Shown in pieces: positions 16,643-25,994 of a stretch of 40,605 nt of DNA (position 1 is the stretch's first letter; every line of letters begins with the position of its first letter). The notes below the pieces were generated by a model. The model saw nothing but the letters and a program-made list of their open reading frames with translations, had not been told where the DNA came from and searched no databases. The translations under genes and the position numbers were made by a program. Source of the stretch: Treponema sp. UBA3862 (lineage in GTDB: Bacteria > Spirochaetota > Spirochaetia > Treponematales > Treponemataceae); NCBI GenBank assembly GCA_002392405.1, contig DGGY01000039.1:1-40605 (forward strand), written 5' to 3'.

Positions 16643-17878
16643 TTAATTCATAAATCCGCTTACAAGAGAATCAGTTCTCCACCAGGTAATCTGTGCGTTA
16701 TTATTTTTTATGAAAAGTCCTGAGATAATACCGTTTCCGCTTAAACACATTGAATAATAGAGCATCTCACTGTGATTAATGTTAAGTACACGTTTTAAAA
16801 TTTTCTGACCGTCCGGATGCACCATCTGAACAAGACAGCCTTTATCTACAGGCAGCATGAAAAAGAACCATCCTGAATCAGTAACGCCAAGGAAGTCAAA
16901 GGGAACTGGAAAAACTTCTTTACTTAAGTTTTCACTTATACTGTCTTCAAAAGGAGGAATATCAAGTCCTTCCTCATAAAAACCTGTCTCTGCATCAAGC
17001 GGATAAAGCATTGTTTTTTCGTAATCAATACCGGACTGTACTTTTGTAGCAGGATCAAGATAATTCTGGAAATAATTTACCAGTACATAAAGTTTATGAG
17101 TTTCATTATCAGGAATAACCTTTTCAAGACAGACAAAATAAACATTTTCAGTTTCTGACTGCTCCTTAAGTTTTGGAACAGAGCCGTCATTGAAAGGAAT
17201 TTTATAAAGCAGATAGCCCCTGCTGTTAAACCAGAAAACAACAGGTCCTTCATTCTGTTCACAGACAACTACGAGTTCATCATTTTTTGTTGCATGAACA
17301 GATTTTATAAACGGGAAAGGAGTTCCGCCCGGTCCCTGCTGTCCCAGATAATCAATAAAACGTCCTTCACCGTTAAAGCGCAGTACAATGTAATTCAAAA
17401 GAACTTTATTTTCAGTATCAAACTCCTGTCTTTCAGCCGGGAGGGTATCAACTGCATAAAGTGTTTTTTTAGAATCTACTGTCAAAGGACCGAGTGTATT
17501 AAAAGGATAGGCAATTGCTTTTTTTGTAGAATTCAGGGAATTTTCTGAGGCAAATGAAGGTTTTTTAGTGATTTCTTCATTGTAAAAAAGACTTAAAAGA
17601 TCCCCGTAAGAATTTAATTCCATGATTTTTTTTGACTCGCCGTTGGCAATAAAGAAAAAACCGTCAAGCATGGTCATGTGGGTATTAATACTACCGGTAG
17701 AACTTAAATTAAAGAGATTAAGCTCATCTTCAAAGCTTCCGTAATTTATTGTAAAAAGCTCATTTCCCTTAACGGACGCAACAGTTTTTGAGCGGCTGCA
17801 TGAAACAAAAGAGAAAAAAAGACTCCCGCATAAAAATAAAAGACAGGTTCTCGTAAATATAGAAACATTTTTAATCAT
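16643..17878 (-). CDS. Large lipoprotein, probable beta-propeller (spirochete LIC_12708-like)
   Basis: 411 residues. The signal peptide ends in the lipobox SFVSC (about residue 27), so it should be a lipoprotein. The mature part has repeated short b-strand blocks of the form 'DSKKTLYAVD', 'VLRFNGEGRFIDYLG' and 'FNSRGYLLYKIPF', as in NHL/6-bladed propellers. I recall a spirochete-only lipoprotein family of this architecture (LIC_12708); that assignment is unverified. It heads a minus-strand unit divergent from secA and probably provides a binding or scaffolding function. Confidence 0.7.
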   Translation of the reverse strand: MIKNVSIFTRTCLLFLCGSLFFSFVSCSRSKTVASVKGNELFTINYGSFEDELNLFNLSSTGSINTHMTMLDGFFFIANGESKKIMELNSYGDLLSLFYNEEITKKPSFASENSLNSTKKAIAYPFNTLGPLTVDSKKTLYAVDTLPAERQEFDTENKVLLNYIVLRFNGEGRFIDYLGQQGPGGTPFPFIKSVHATKNDELVVVCEQNEGPVVFWFNSRGYLLYKIPFNDGSVPKLKEQSETENVYFVCLEKVIPDNETHKLYVLVNYFQNYLDPATKVQSGIDYEKTMLYPLDAETGFYEEGLDIPPFEDSISENLSKEVFPVPFDFLGVTDSGWFFFMLPVDKGCLVQMVHPDGQKILKRVLNINHSEMLYYSMCLSGNGIISGLFIKNNNAQITWWRTDSLVSGFMN

Positions 17879-18028
17879 ACCGTTAAAAGAATATTAAATT
17901 GAATTAACCCCGTCAACATAAGTCTAAAAGCAAAGTGCCTTAAGATGCGGCTGTCCGGATATTTTTATGGACTTAAAATTTACACAGTCTGTTTGTTTTT
18001 TACTATTCTTAAGTCTATTTTTTGTGTA

Positions 18029-18034
18029 TATTAT
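18029..18034 (+). promoter_or_regulatory. -10 box of leaderless secA
   Basis: TATTAT (18029-18034), then 7 nt, then ATG 18042. The region has no Shine-Dalgarno. A possible -35 is TTCTTA at 18006-18011 (17-nt spacer). Confidence 0.4.
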
Positions 18035-18041
18035 TAATATT

Positions 18042-20822
18042 ATGTTAGACAAAATTTTTACCGCCATTTTCGGGTCTCAGAATGACCGTGATGTAAAAAA
18101 ACTTAAGCCCATCGTTGCAGCAGTAAATGCAAAAGAAGAATGGGCAAAATCCCTTTCTGAAGAAGATTTTCCAAAACAGACACAGCTTTTTAAGGAGCGC
18201 CTTGCAAAAGGAGAAACTCTCGACGACATACTTCCGGAAGCCTTTGCTCTCTGCCGTGAAGCCGCTTTCCGTGTACGCGGAGAACGTGCCTATGACGTAC
18301 AGATAATGGGTTCCATCAACCTCCATCTTGGACGTATTACAGAAATGAAGACTGGTGAAGGTAAAACCCTTGTTGCAGTTGCGCCTTCTTACCTTAACTC
18401 CCTCACAGGAAAAGGCGTTCATGTAGTAACCGTAAACGATTACCTGGCAGAACGCGATGCCGCTACCATGCGTCCTGTTTTTGCATATCTTGGCTGTACT
18501 ACAGGTGCAATTCTTTCAAACATGGACAACGAAGCCCGCAAGGCTGCATACAACTGTGATATTACTTACGGAACAAACAATGAACTTGGTTTTGATTACC
18601 TGCGTGACAACATGCAGATTGATTTAAGCCGTAAAGTTCAGCGCGGTTTCAACTACTGTATCGTTGACGAAATTGACTCCATCCTCATCGATGAAGCAAG
18701 AACCCCTCTCATCATTTCAGGCGCAGGTGAAGACGATACTTACAAGTACTACGAAGTCGACAAATATGTCGGAGAATTCGAAGAAGTAGAAAAAGATCCT
18801 GCTATCGATGATTATCCTGATGAAGTAAACATGACTCCTGAAGAGAGGGAAGCTTTAAAAGGTGACTATAAAATCGATGAAAAATCAAAGCGAGTTTCCT
18901 TTACAAACAAAGGTATGCTCCACATTGAAAAGATTCTTCACCAGCATAACCTTATCAGCGCTGATTCAAAACTTCAGGATGAACAGAACTTTGAATACCT
19001 GCACTACTTTACTCAGGCTTTAAGAGCTCACCTTCTCTATCAGAATGATGTTGACTATGTTGTAAAAGACGGTCAGGTTCAGATTGTAGACGAATTTACA
19101 GGCCGTATTCTTGAAGGAAGACGTTACTCAGACGGACTTCATCAGGCAATTGAAGCCAAGGAACATGTAAAAATTGCACAACGTAACCGCACAATGGCTA
19201 CAGTTACCTTCCAGAACTTCTTCCGCATGTACTCAAAACTTTCAGGTATGACAGGTACTGCCCAGACAGAAGCAGTTGAATTTGCAAAAATCTATAAACT
19301 CGATGTAGTAGCAATTCCTACAAACCTTCCTGTTGCAAGAATTGATGAACAGGATGAAGTTTACCTCAACGAAGATGATAAATGGCGTGCAATTGTACGT
19401 GAAATTAAAACAGCCCATGAAAAAGGACAGCCTATTCTTGTCGGAACTGTATCAGTTGAAAAGTCAGAACATCTTTCTGCCCTCCTTACAAGTGCAGGAA
19501 TCCGTCATGAAGTATTAAATGCTAAAAATCATGCCCGCGAAGCTTTAATCATTGCTGAAGCAGGTGCAAAGGGTGCTGTAACAGTTGCTACAAACATGGC
19601 AGGACGCGGTACAGACATCAAGCTCGGCGGAAGCTATGAAGCACGTGCCGTAAAACGCGCAGGCACAAATGCAACACCTCAGCAGCTTAAAGAGGCCGTA
19701 GAAATCGAAAAAGAAAAATGGAAGGCTGACTACGAAGAAGTAAAGGCTTTAGGCGGTCTTTATGTAATCGGTTCTGAACGCCATGAATCACGCCGTATTG
19801 ATAACCAGCTCCGCGGTCGTTCCGGCCGTCAGGGAGATCCTGGACGTTCAAAATTCTTTATTTCAATGGATGATGATTTAATGAGGCTTTTCGGCGGAGA
19901 ACGCATGAAAGGAATCATGACTAAAATCGGCATGAATAATGATGAACCTATTTATCATCCATGGCTTACCAAAGGAATTGAAAACGCCCAGAAGAAGGTT
20001 GAACAGAGAAACTTTGAAATCCGTAAAAACCTCATTGATTATGATGATGTTTTAAATGACCAGAGGGAATTCATTTACGAGCAGAGAGATTCAATCTTAG
20101 CCGACGACAGACTTTCAGAAAGAATCATGAACACTGCAAAAGATTATCTTGACCAGTGGTTTGACGAATACGCATCCAATAAAAAGACAGGACTTTCAAC
20201 ACTGCTCGATGAAATAAGGGAAAATTTTGGAGTTCAGCTTCCGGCTCAGGAAACAACTGAAGAAGCAGTTCTTGCACTTCTCCAGAATGATCTTACTGAG
20301 AAAGAAACACTCGTAGGTCATGAACAGTTCAATATGTTCATCCGTTACCAGTATTTACAGCTTATCGACAAAAAATGGCTCGACCAGCTTGAATATCTTG
20401 ACGGATTAAGGGAAGCAGTTCACCTCCGCTCTTACTCACAGAAAAACCCTCTTACAGAATACAAGATTGACGGTTTCAACGCCTTTGAAGAAATGATTGA
20501 AAACATCCGTCTTACAATCGCAGGACGTGTAATCAAGGTAAGGGTTCAGATAAACGCAGCACCGCAGCCTGTTCAGCGCAATATCAGGATGAATGCACAG
20601 CACTCAGAAAGCCAGTCAATGAGCCAGGCTGCAAATGAAGCAGAACAGAGCAGAAGTTCTTCTGTAAATGCATACCAGAGCCGTCAGGCAGCAGGCCGTG
20701 TAATGGCAAACGGAAGACAGGGTGCGTCAGTTACTGTAAAAAGAACAGTTCCAAAAGTAGGAAGAAACGATCCGTGTCCATGCGGAAGCGGAAAGAAATA
20801 TAAGCAGTGCTGCGGTCGCTGA
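18042..20822 (+). CDS. secA: Preprotein translocase ATPase SecA
   Basis: 926 residues. SecA is the cytoplasmic motor that pushes unfolded proteins through SecYEG. Visible are the start [20 protein letters not shown], Walker [12 protein letters not shown] (about 102-112), the DEAD-type [19 protein letters not shown], the second-domain [14 protein letters not shown] and [10 protein letters not shown], and the C-terminal zinc motif [16 protein letters not shown] 18042 matches the family start; the frame extends 25 codons further upstream, but that part is hydrophobic and unlike SecA. The last codons and the stop lie in the first copy of a 44-bp repeat. Confidence 0.98.
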   Translation: MLDKIFTAIFGSQNDRDVKKLKPIVAAVNAKEEWAKSLSEEDFPKQTQLFKERLAKGETLDDILPEAFALCREAAFRVRGERAYDVQIMGSINLHLGRITEMKTGEGKTLVAVAPSYLNSLTGKGVHVVTVNDYLAERDAATMRPVFAYLGCTTGAILSNMDNEARKAAYNCDITYGTNNELGFDYLRDNMQIDLSRKVQRGFNYCIVDEIDSILIDEARTPLIISGAGEDDTYKYYEVDKYVGEFEEVEKDPAIDDYPDEVNMTPEEREALKGDYKIDEKSKRVSFTNKGMLHIEKILHQHNLISADSKLQDEQNFEYLHYFTQALRAHLLYQNDVDYVVKDGQVQIVDEFTGRILEGRRYSDGLHQAIEAKEHVKIAQRNRTMATVTFQNFFRMYSKLSGMTGTAQTEAVEFAKIYKLDVVAIPTNLPVARIDEQDEVYLNEDDKWRAIVREIKTAHEKGQPILVGTVSVEKSEHLSALLTSAGIRHEVLNAKNHAREALIIAEAGAKGAVTVATNMAGRGTDIKLGGSYEARAVKRAGTNATPQQLKEAVEIEKEKWKADYEEVKALGGLYVIGSERHESRRIDNQLRGRSGRQGDPGRSKFFISMDDDLMRLFGGERMKGIMTKIGMNNDEPIYHPWLTKGIENAQKKVEQRNFEIRKNLIDYDDVLNDQREFIYEQRDSILADDRLSERIMNTAKDYLDQWFDEYASNKKTGLSTLLDEIRENFGVQLPAQETTEEAVLALLQNDLTEKETLVGHEQFNMFIRYQYLQLIDKKWLDQLEYLDGLREAVHLRSYSQKNPLTEYKIDGFNAFEEMIENIRLTIAGRVIKVRVQINAAPQPVQRNIRMNAQHSESQSMSQAANEAEQSRSSSVNAYQSRQAAGRVMANGRQGASVTVKRTVPKVGRNDPCPCGSGKKYKQCCGR

Positions 20823-20910
20823 TGCGACCGGCCAAGATACAAGTCTCTTGCATGCGGTCGCTAAAGCGCGACCGGCCAAGATACAAGTCTCTTGCATGCG
20901 GTCGCTAAAG
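20811..20910. repeat. Direct repeat beginning inside the secA stop region
   Basis: Copies lie at 20811-20852 (42 nt), 20853-20896 (44 nt) and, partial, 20897-20910. Each unit holds an inverted repeat GCGGTCGC/GCGACCGG and a second small one CAAGA/TCTTG. The first copy supplies the last codons (Cys-Gly-Arg) and TGA of secA. Confidence 0.85.
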
Positions 20911-20934
20911 AAGCAGCCCACAGAGAGTAAAGAT

Positions 20935-20969
20935 TAAAAAAGGTGCGTTGTGAACGCACCTTTTTTTTT
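20935..20969. terminator. Bidirectional terminator between secA and lepB
   Basis: GGTGCGTT (20942-20949), a short loop GTG and AACGCACC (20953-20960), followed by T9 on the plus strand and by T6 on the minus strand (plus-strand A-run at 20936-20941). It serves both converging genes. A separate palindrome CCTGCCGGCAGG lies at 20988-20999. Confidence 0.9.
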
Positions 20970-21017
20970 CGAAATTTCAGGCCCCGCCCTGCCGGCAGGA
21001 TTTTCTTAAGCTTAAAA

Positions 21018-22838
21018 TTACTTTCCTGTTAAACCAGGAACTCCGCGTCTTGTTACAGGCCAGAATCTATAGCAGGCAGTACCTAAAATTTTTGAACGGT
21101 TTACATACTGCGGTTCAAGATTTGTGTAATAAGTTACGGAATACGGGTCCAGTTCTGAAAGTGCGGTTAGCCACTGATTATATGAATGTCTCATATCAAG
21201 GGAATTAAAGCGGTTGTCCCCCATCATAAAATAGCAGTTTTCAGGAATGTACTGAGGATTGCCGTTATCATCATTTGCAGGGAAAATCTTCATATTCCTT
21301 AAATCCATAAGCGCAGTATAAAGATTAAGCATATAAGCTGTCTGAAGGTTTTCTTTAATCTTATTATCATTCTGAATGTCAGAAACTGAACTTCCGTTTA
21401 CCAGAAGAAGCGCATCCCTTACAATCAGTTTCCCGATTGTCTGCTTAAACATAAGGTTAAGCTTAAAGCAGGCCTCACTGTATAAATCACCTTCAAAATC
21501 ATGATGAAGATTATCTGTCCACTCTGTCATAAAACTGTTAAACCATCGCTCACCATCTGTACTGCTCAAAAGCATTTTTGCATAACCGTGGTGCATCGAA
21601 AGCATGTAATTTTCCCAGAGATTTTTCTGCTCACTGAGAGAAGTTAAATCACTGTCAGTTCTTTCACCGGTATAACGGTTAAAAGCCGACTTAAAGCGTT
21701 CACTCAAAGTCTTTGCTTCTACCGCAAAAAGAGAAACATCAAATTCATTGCGTTCTTTTTCGCATTCAAGCATCAAATCGTAATTTTCCTGGCTTAAAAC
21801 ATAACTGTCTTTTGTTAAGCCGCGTTTTATTGATTTTTTTACCTCGTTTAAGTTCCATTCAGCCCAGTCACTGTCTTTTGTAACCGCCTGCCATTCATCA
21901 GATGTCCTGGTTCTTGAATAAAGAATACCATCCTGCATCATAAGCTGTTCTCCGGCAACACCTGTCACACGCTTTACAAGAGGATCAGCCTTAGGATTCC
22001 CCCCCTCATCCACATTTAAATTTACAGTAGTCAGGGTACACATGTAGACAAGCTGGCTTATAAAAGTTTTTACTTCACTTTTACGGTCATCTGCATAATG
22101 AGGATTTCTGAAAATTACGATATCTCCCCTCTTGTATTTTTTTAAATAAGGAAGACCTACATCTGAAAGAGGAAATTTAGGTCCGCTTGCACTCTTAAAT
22201 ACAACAACACGATCGCGGATTAAAAATTCAGGGACCATGGATTCAGAAGGAATTTCATAAAGCTGGACAATAAAAATATTTAAAAGAAGAACCATAAAAA
22301 CAGCCTGAACAAGAGCATCAAGCCAGCTTAAAAGTTCCCAGCCGATATGTTTTGGATAAATTTTGAAAGTATTTTTTGCTGAAAGCGGAATTGAAATACA
22401 CCAGCCGCTTTTACCGCGCTCAGAAAATTTATGTGAAGTACAGTATTTTTTCCATTCAGGATCAACTGCTTCAATTCTTTTTGGATTAAGATACCGGAGA
22501 ATCCATAAATCAAGAAAACTTGTAACACACCAGAAAACAACACTCACAAAATCAAGAAAAAATGGAGTACCGTTATTTCCGGATCGCCTTAAAACAAATG
22601 CAATCAAAAGCACATACGGCTTATACTGTAAAAGTTCACGGAAAATGCTGATATAGTTAAGATTATTCTTAATAAAAAGCTCAACATAACCAGATTTATA
22701 AACAAACCAGGTAAAAGCAAGGCAAACCGGTAAAGAAAAAACTGATATATCAAAATTAAATGAAAGATTTAAAACTGCGAAGACAAGTGATGATAAAACC
22801 ACTGCTAAAGATAATGATTTTAATTTATTTTTGTTCAT
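21018..22838 (-). CDS. lepB: Signal peptidase I with a very large internal insertion
   Basis: 606 residues, against roughly 190-320 in most bacteria. It cleaves signal peptides at the outer face of the inner membrane. Several N-terminal hydrophobic segments precede a last one (about 175-195) and the catalytic Ser box PSESMVP (Ser about 200). Then come RGDIVIFRNP, the general-base Lys in DPLVKRVTGVAGE (Lys about 289) and the distal GDNRFNSLDMR box (about 540-546). Between the Lys and GDNR boxes lies an unusual insert of about 230 residues, mostly helical and charged. ATG 22838 is chosen because a perfect extended -10 lies 6 nt upstream; an in-frame ATG at 22865 would be upstream of that promoter. 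Confidence 0.93.
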   Translation of the reverse strand: MNKNKLKSLSLAVVLSSLVFAVLNLSFNFDISVFSLPVCLAFTWFVYKSGYVELFIKNNLNYISIFRELLQYKPYVLLIAFVLRRSGNNGTPFFLDFVSVVFWCVTSFLDLWILRYLNPKRIEAVDPEWKKYCTSHKFSERGKSGWCISIPLSAKNTFKIYPKHIGWELLSWLDALVQAVFMVLLLNIFIVQLYEIPSESMVPEFLIRDRVVVFKSASGPKFPLSDVGLPYLKKYKRGDIVIFRNPHYADDRKSEVKTFISQLVYMCTLTTVNLNVDEGGNPKADPLVKRVTGVAGEQLMMQDGILYSRTRTSDEWQAVTKDSDWAEWNLNEVKKSIKRGLTKDSYVLSQENYDLMLECEKERNEFDVSLFAVEAKTLSERFKSAFNRYTGERTDSDLTSLSEQKNLWENYMLSMHHGYAKMLLSSTDGERWFNSFMTEWTDNLHHDFEGDLYSEACFKLNLMFKQTIGKLIVRDALLLVNGSSVSDIQNDNKIKENLQTAYMLNLYTALMDLRNMKIFPANDDNGNPQYIPENCYFMMGDNRFNSLDMRHSYNQWLTALSELDPYSVTYYTNLEPQYVNRSKILGTACYRFWPVTRRGVPGLTGK

Positions 22839-22844
22839 AACAAT

Positions 22845-22853
22845 ATTATAGCA
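22845..22853 (-). promoter_or_regulatory. Extended -10 promoter of leaderless lepB
   Basis: On the minus strand TGC-TATAAT (22853-22845), then 6 nt, then ATG 22838. This is a perfect -10 hexamer with an extended TGN element. No convincing -35 is seen. Transcription should start at the ATG itself. Confidence 0.6.
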
Positions 22854-22871
22854 AAAAGGCTTCAAACACTC

Positions 22872-22877
22872 TATACT
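22872..22877 (+). promoter_or_regulatory. -10 box of leaderless fumarase gene
   Basis: TATACT (22872-22877), then 6 nt (atgcct), then ATG 22884. It fixes the start at the second ATG, because the first ATG (22878) would lie before the expected transcription start. It is divergent from, and very close to, the lepB promoter. Confidence 0.5.
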
Positions 22878-22883
22878 ATGCCT

Positions 22884-24557
22884 ATGAGCACTAAATATAC
22901 ATTTAATAAAGACGATTATGATTTTATTCCATTCAATAAAGGAGAAACTTCAGAATTTTCTCCTGACACTAATAAAGACTATAAAATAACAGTATTTGAC
23001 TCAAAAGTCCTGAGTCAGGCTGCATACCTTGCTTTTGAAAGACTATCCTTTACTTTTACAAAGGAACATTTAGAAAATATCATTAAGGCTGCCCTCTCCC
23101 CTGATGCATCAGAAAACGACCGCTACGTCTTAGCCTGTATCTTAAAAAATGCCCAGACATCATCACAAAAAATATTTCCATTATGTCAGGACACAGGAAT
23201 TGCAAATATTTTTGCCTGGAAAAAAGGAAATATTCTCACCAGAAGCAGCAGCGGCACAACTGAAACACAGGAGCTTTCTTCAGGAGCAGCACGGCTGTAT
23301 GATGAAAAAAAACTGAGGTTTTCAACAACCTGCCCGCTTAATTTTTATGATGAAAAAGATCCGAAAAATAACATGCCTGCCCAGGTGACAGTCTTCAGTG
23401 AAGAAAGCTGTCTTGCACCACTTCCTGAGTTTGTAAAAAATGCTCCTTCGTCTTCCTATAATTTTATTTTCTGCGCTAAAGGAGGCGGCTCTTCAAATAA
23501 AACAAGTTTTGTTCAGGGTACTAAAGCAAGCCTTAATAAAGAATCAATTAGAAAATTCCTTAAAGAACAGATTTCACACTTCGGAACAAGTGCCTGCCCG
23601 CCTTACACAATCGCTTTCGTGGCAGGAGGTTTAAGTCCTGAGCAGAACCTTCTGACATTAAAACTTGCAACCTGCGGAGCCTATGACAAAATGACATATG
23701 AGCCAAATCCTTATGGCTTCCGCGACAAAGAGATAGAAGAAGAAATCTTAAAAATTGCTGCAGAAACCGGTTACGGAGCACAGTTTGGAGGAAGCAGATT
23801 CTGTCTTGATGCCGTAGCAGTCCGTCTTCCGCGTCATGGCGCAAGCTGTCCTTTAAGCACAGGCGTAAGCTGTTCAGCGCACAGAAACCTGAAAGTTACT
23901 CTGACAAACGAAGGAATATATCTTGAGAAAACAGTAGAAAATCCTGCAGGGCTCGAGCATTTTGATGAATGCACTAAAATTCTTGATAACTCTTCAAACA
24001 CTGCCGGTCAGATATCCGTTAATACAGAAATTTCAATGGAATCGACCTTAGAGCAGCTTAAAAATGCAAAGGCAGGAGACAGAGTCTTACTTTCAGGGGA
24101 AATTCTTGTTGCAAGGGATGCTGCACATGCCAGATGGAAGAAACTTACTGATGAAGGAAAGGATCTTCCTGAATATACAAAAAAATACCCTGTATGCTAT
24201 GCAGGTCCTGCACGCACACCTGAAGGAAAAATAATCGGTTCGTTCGGACCGACAACTGCAGGAAGAATGGATTCCTATGCAGATCTTTTAATGAGCCGTG
24301 GGGCTGCACTTGTAACACTTGCAAAAGGAAACAGAAGCAGACAGTGGATTGACGCCTGTAAGAAATACAAGGCCTTTTATCTTGGTACACCGGGTGGAAT
24401 TGCAGCTTTTATCGCTTCAAATTACATCATTTCACAAAAAATCATCGATTACGAAGACCTTGGAATGGAAGCAGTACGTCTGGTTGAAGTAAAAAATCTC
24501 CCGTGTTTTGTTATAACTGACAGGACCGGAAAAGATTTCTATGAGGATAAAAAATGA
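22884..24557 (+). CDS. fumA: Class I fumarate hydratase (fused alpha and beta domains)
   Basis: 557 residues. It is an oxygen-sensitive [4Fe-4S] enzyme that interconverts fumarate and malate. The alpha part shows PLCQDTGIANIF, AKGGGSSNKTSF, CPPYTIAFVAGG and the Cys-rich HGASCPLSTGVSCSAHRN. The beta part, from about residue 380, shows AGPARTPEGKIIGSFGPTTA, followed by the R-M-D-S-Y segment, and AKGNRSRQW. Other class I hydro-lyases (tartrate dehydratase) share this fold, so the substrate is not fully certain. The stop overlaps the start of the Hpt gene (ATGA). In an anaerobic treponeme it would serve malate/succinate fermentation. Confidence 0.88.
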   Translation: MSTKYTFNKDDYDFIPFNKGETSEFSPDTNKDYKITVFDSKVLSQAAYLAFERLSFTFTKEHLENIIKAALSPDASENDRYVLACILKNAQTSSQKIFPLCQDTGIANIFAWKKGNILTRSSSGTTETQELSSGAARLYDEKKLRFSTTCPLNFYDEKDPKNNMPAQVTVFSEESCLAPLPEFVKNAPSSSYNFIFCAKGGGSSNKTSFVQGTKASLNKESIRKFLKEQISHFGTSACPPYTIAFVAGGLSPEQNLLTLKLATCGAYDKMTYEPNPYGFRDKEIEEEILKIAAETGYGAQFGGSRFCLDAVAVRLPRHGASCPLSTGVSCSAHRNLKVTLTNEGIYLEKTVENPAGLEHFDECTKILDNSSNTAGQISVNTEISMESTLEQLKNAKAGDRVLLSGEILVARDAAHARWKKLTDEGKDLPEYTKKYPVCYAGPARTPEGKIIGSFGPTTAGRMDSYADLLMSRGAALVTLAKGNRSRQWIDACKKYKAFYLGTPGGIAAFIASNYIISQKIIDYEDLGMEAVRLVEVKNLPCFVITDRTGKDFYEDKK

Positions 24558-24892
24558 GCGCAGTATTTGACAGAAAAGCAGCCCTTGAATTAGTAGATAA
24601 TGATGAAGAACTCTTAAACATACTTCTTGAAACCTTTCTTGAAACAGAGTTTTCACCTGAACATCTTGAAGAACTAATTTCATCAGGAAAAAAAAGTGAA
24701 GCAGCAAGTTATACACACCGCGTAAAAGGAGCAGGAAGACAGCTTGCAATGCAGGCACTTGCTTCAAGCGGACAGGAACTTGAAGACGTACTCCGTGAAA
24801 AAAAATCAGGCGATATAAAAGCCTTAACACAAGTATTTTACAGTGACTATCTTAATGCCCTGGAAACAATAAAAAAAGAACTTTCAGATTAA
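24554..24892 (+). CDS. Stand-alone Hpt (histidine phosphotransfer) protein
   Basis: 112 residues, one four-helix Hpt domain. The phospho-accepting His is His55 in SYTHRVKGAGRQLAM, matching the AHRLKGAA pattern; a Gly/Ala-rich helix turn follows. Such proteins shuttle phosphate between hybrid histidine kinases and response regulators. No kinase or regulator gene lies nearby. It overlaps the fumarase stop by 4 nt (ATGA) with GAGG upstream, so its level is tied to fumarase translation, an unusual pairing. Confidence 0.82.
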   Translation: MSAVFDRKAALELVDNDEELLNILLETFLETEFSPEHLEELISSGKKSEAASYTHRVKGAGRQLAMQALASSGQELEDVLREKKSGDIKALTQVFYSDYLNALETIKKELSD

Positions 24893-24933
24893 AGACAAAG
24901 CAAAAATAATAAAAGTCTCACTCTGCCCTTTCC

Positions 24934-25665
24934 CTAAAAAATCACCCTTATATCGGGGAAAAACTCTTCTCCCCGAAGTTCAAAAGCTTTCTCATATACT
25001 TTCAGAATATCTTCTGAAAGAGTTTTATCCTCACCTTTTAAAGTCTGATAAGGAGCGTCTGTTTCCAGGAAAATATTTGCGGCAGGAAGTTTTTTAACAC
25101 ATTCAGAAGCACTCTTTTTTCCGTTTATTAATGGCTTTCCAAAAGAAAAATAAGCATTCACACCTTTATCAAGCATCGAAAGAGCCTCTATCAGTGTTCC
25201 TGCCCATGAATGAAAAACTACTGCCTTGAGTTTTTTTAATTCTTTTATATCACGGAAAAACATTTGAGCAGATTTTCTGCCGTGGATTACTAGAGGTTTA
25301 TTATAATCAAGAGCAAGGTTAAGCTGAAGTTTCCAGACTTTCTCCTGCTCATTAACTGTCTGTTTCAGCTGTTGTGTATAAAAATCAAAACCGCACTCAC
25401 CCACTGCGTCACATTCATTTGATTCTAAGAGTTCAGTTAAAAAAGTTTTTAAACTCATATCAGGGTTTTGCGGATGAATACCCGCTGCTGTAAAAATTTT
25501 TACGCGGTTCTGATCCTTTCCCGAAAGATTTTGTTCAATAATTTTTTTTTGAAACTCTGCTTCTTCACGGGAAAAAACACACGAAAGAGCACAATAGTCA
25601 CTGCCGGACGGCAGAACAGGAAGAGAAGAATGTGGCAGATGAAGGTGTGAGTCGCAAATCAGCAT
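24934..25665 (-). CDS. tatD: TatD-family metal-dependent hydrolase (DNase)
   Basis: 243 residues, near family length. The amidohydrolase-type metal ligands are all present: DSHLHL at the N-terminus, GIHPQN, GECGFDF (Glu ligand), VIHGRK, FHSWAG and the final ETDAPY. Family members act as 3'-5' exonucleases or general DNases. The N-terminal part between DSHLHL and GIHP is shortened or divergent relative to typical TatD. No Shine-Dalgarno is visible directly before ATG 25665, and the upstream 100 nt are very AT-rich. It converges with the Hpt gene. Confidence 0.88.
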   Translation of the reverse strand: MLICDSHLHLPHSSLPVLPSGSDYCALSCVFSREEAEFQKKIIEQNLSGKDQNRVKIFTAAGIHPQNPDMSLKTFLTELLESNECDAVGECGFDFYTQQLKQTVNEQEKVWKLQLNLALDYNKPLVIHGRKSAQMFFRDIKELKKLKAVVFHSWAGTLIEALSMLDKGVNAYFSFGKPLINGKKSASECVKKLPAANIFLETDAPYQTLKGEDKTLSEDILKVYEKAFELRGEEFFPDIRVIF

Positions 25666-25769
25666 AAATTTATAAAAAATTAAAAAATCCTTAATGTTTT
25701 TTTTATTATACCGAAAATATTAATGTACGGAATATATTTTGCGAAAAACAAACGCAGGAGGAATATAAA

Positions 25770-25982
25770 ATGGGTACATATACACTTAAAAGCATTGGTA
25801 AATCAACTGACTACATGACAGTAGTAAGGGAGATGGATGACGGCTATGTTGTACGCATCGTACGTGATGAAGACGGTTATGAAGATGTTACAACAGACTA
25901 CATCAGCAAAGCTTTATTTGATTCTTGCATCCGCACTGGTTACCTCACAAAAGTTGCTGCAGTTGTAGAAGCAAGCGCTTAA
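25770..25982 (+). CDS. Small 70-residue protein, unknown, strongly translated
   Basis: 70 residues with no signal or membrane segment: a short, regular protein of b-strands and turns (TDYMTVVREMDDGYVVRIVRD) and an acidic mid-part (RDEDGYEDVTTDY). No family is recognised. It has the strongest ribosome binding site in the window (AGGAGG with 8 nt to ATG) and codon use that looks normal for the genome, so it is a real and probably abundant gene. It stands alone, divergent from tatD and convergent with miaA. Confidence 0.85.
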   Translation: MGTYTLKSIGKSTDYMTVVREMDDGYVVRIVRDEDGYEDVTTDYISKALFDSCIRTGYLTKVAAVVEASA

Positions 25983-25994
25983 GTTAAAAATAAT

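Noticed and set aside
17967..18041. 25-residue hydrophobic extension of SecA
   Set aside because: SecA has no such signal; MLDKIF is the family start and a -10 box lies just before it.
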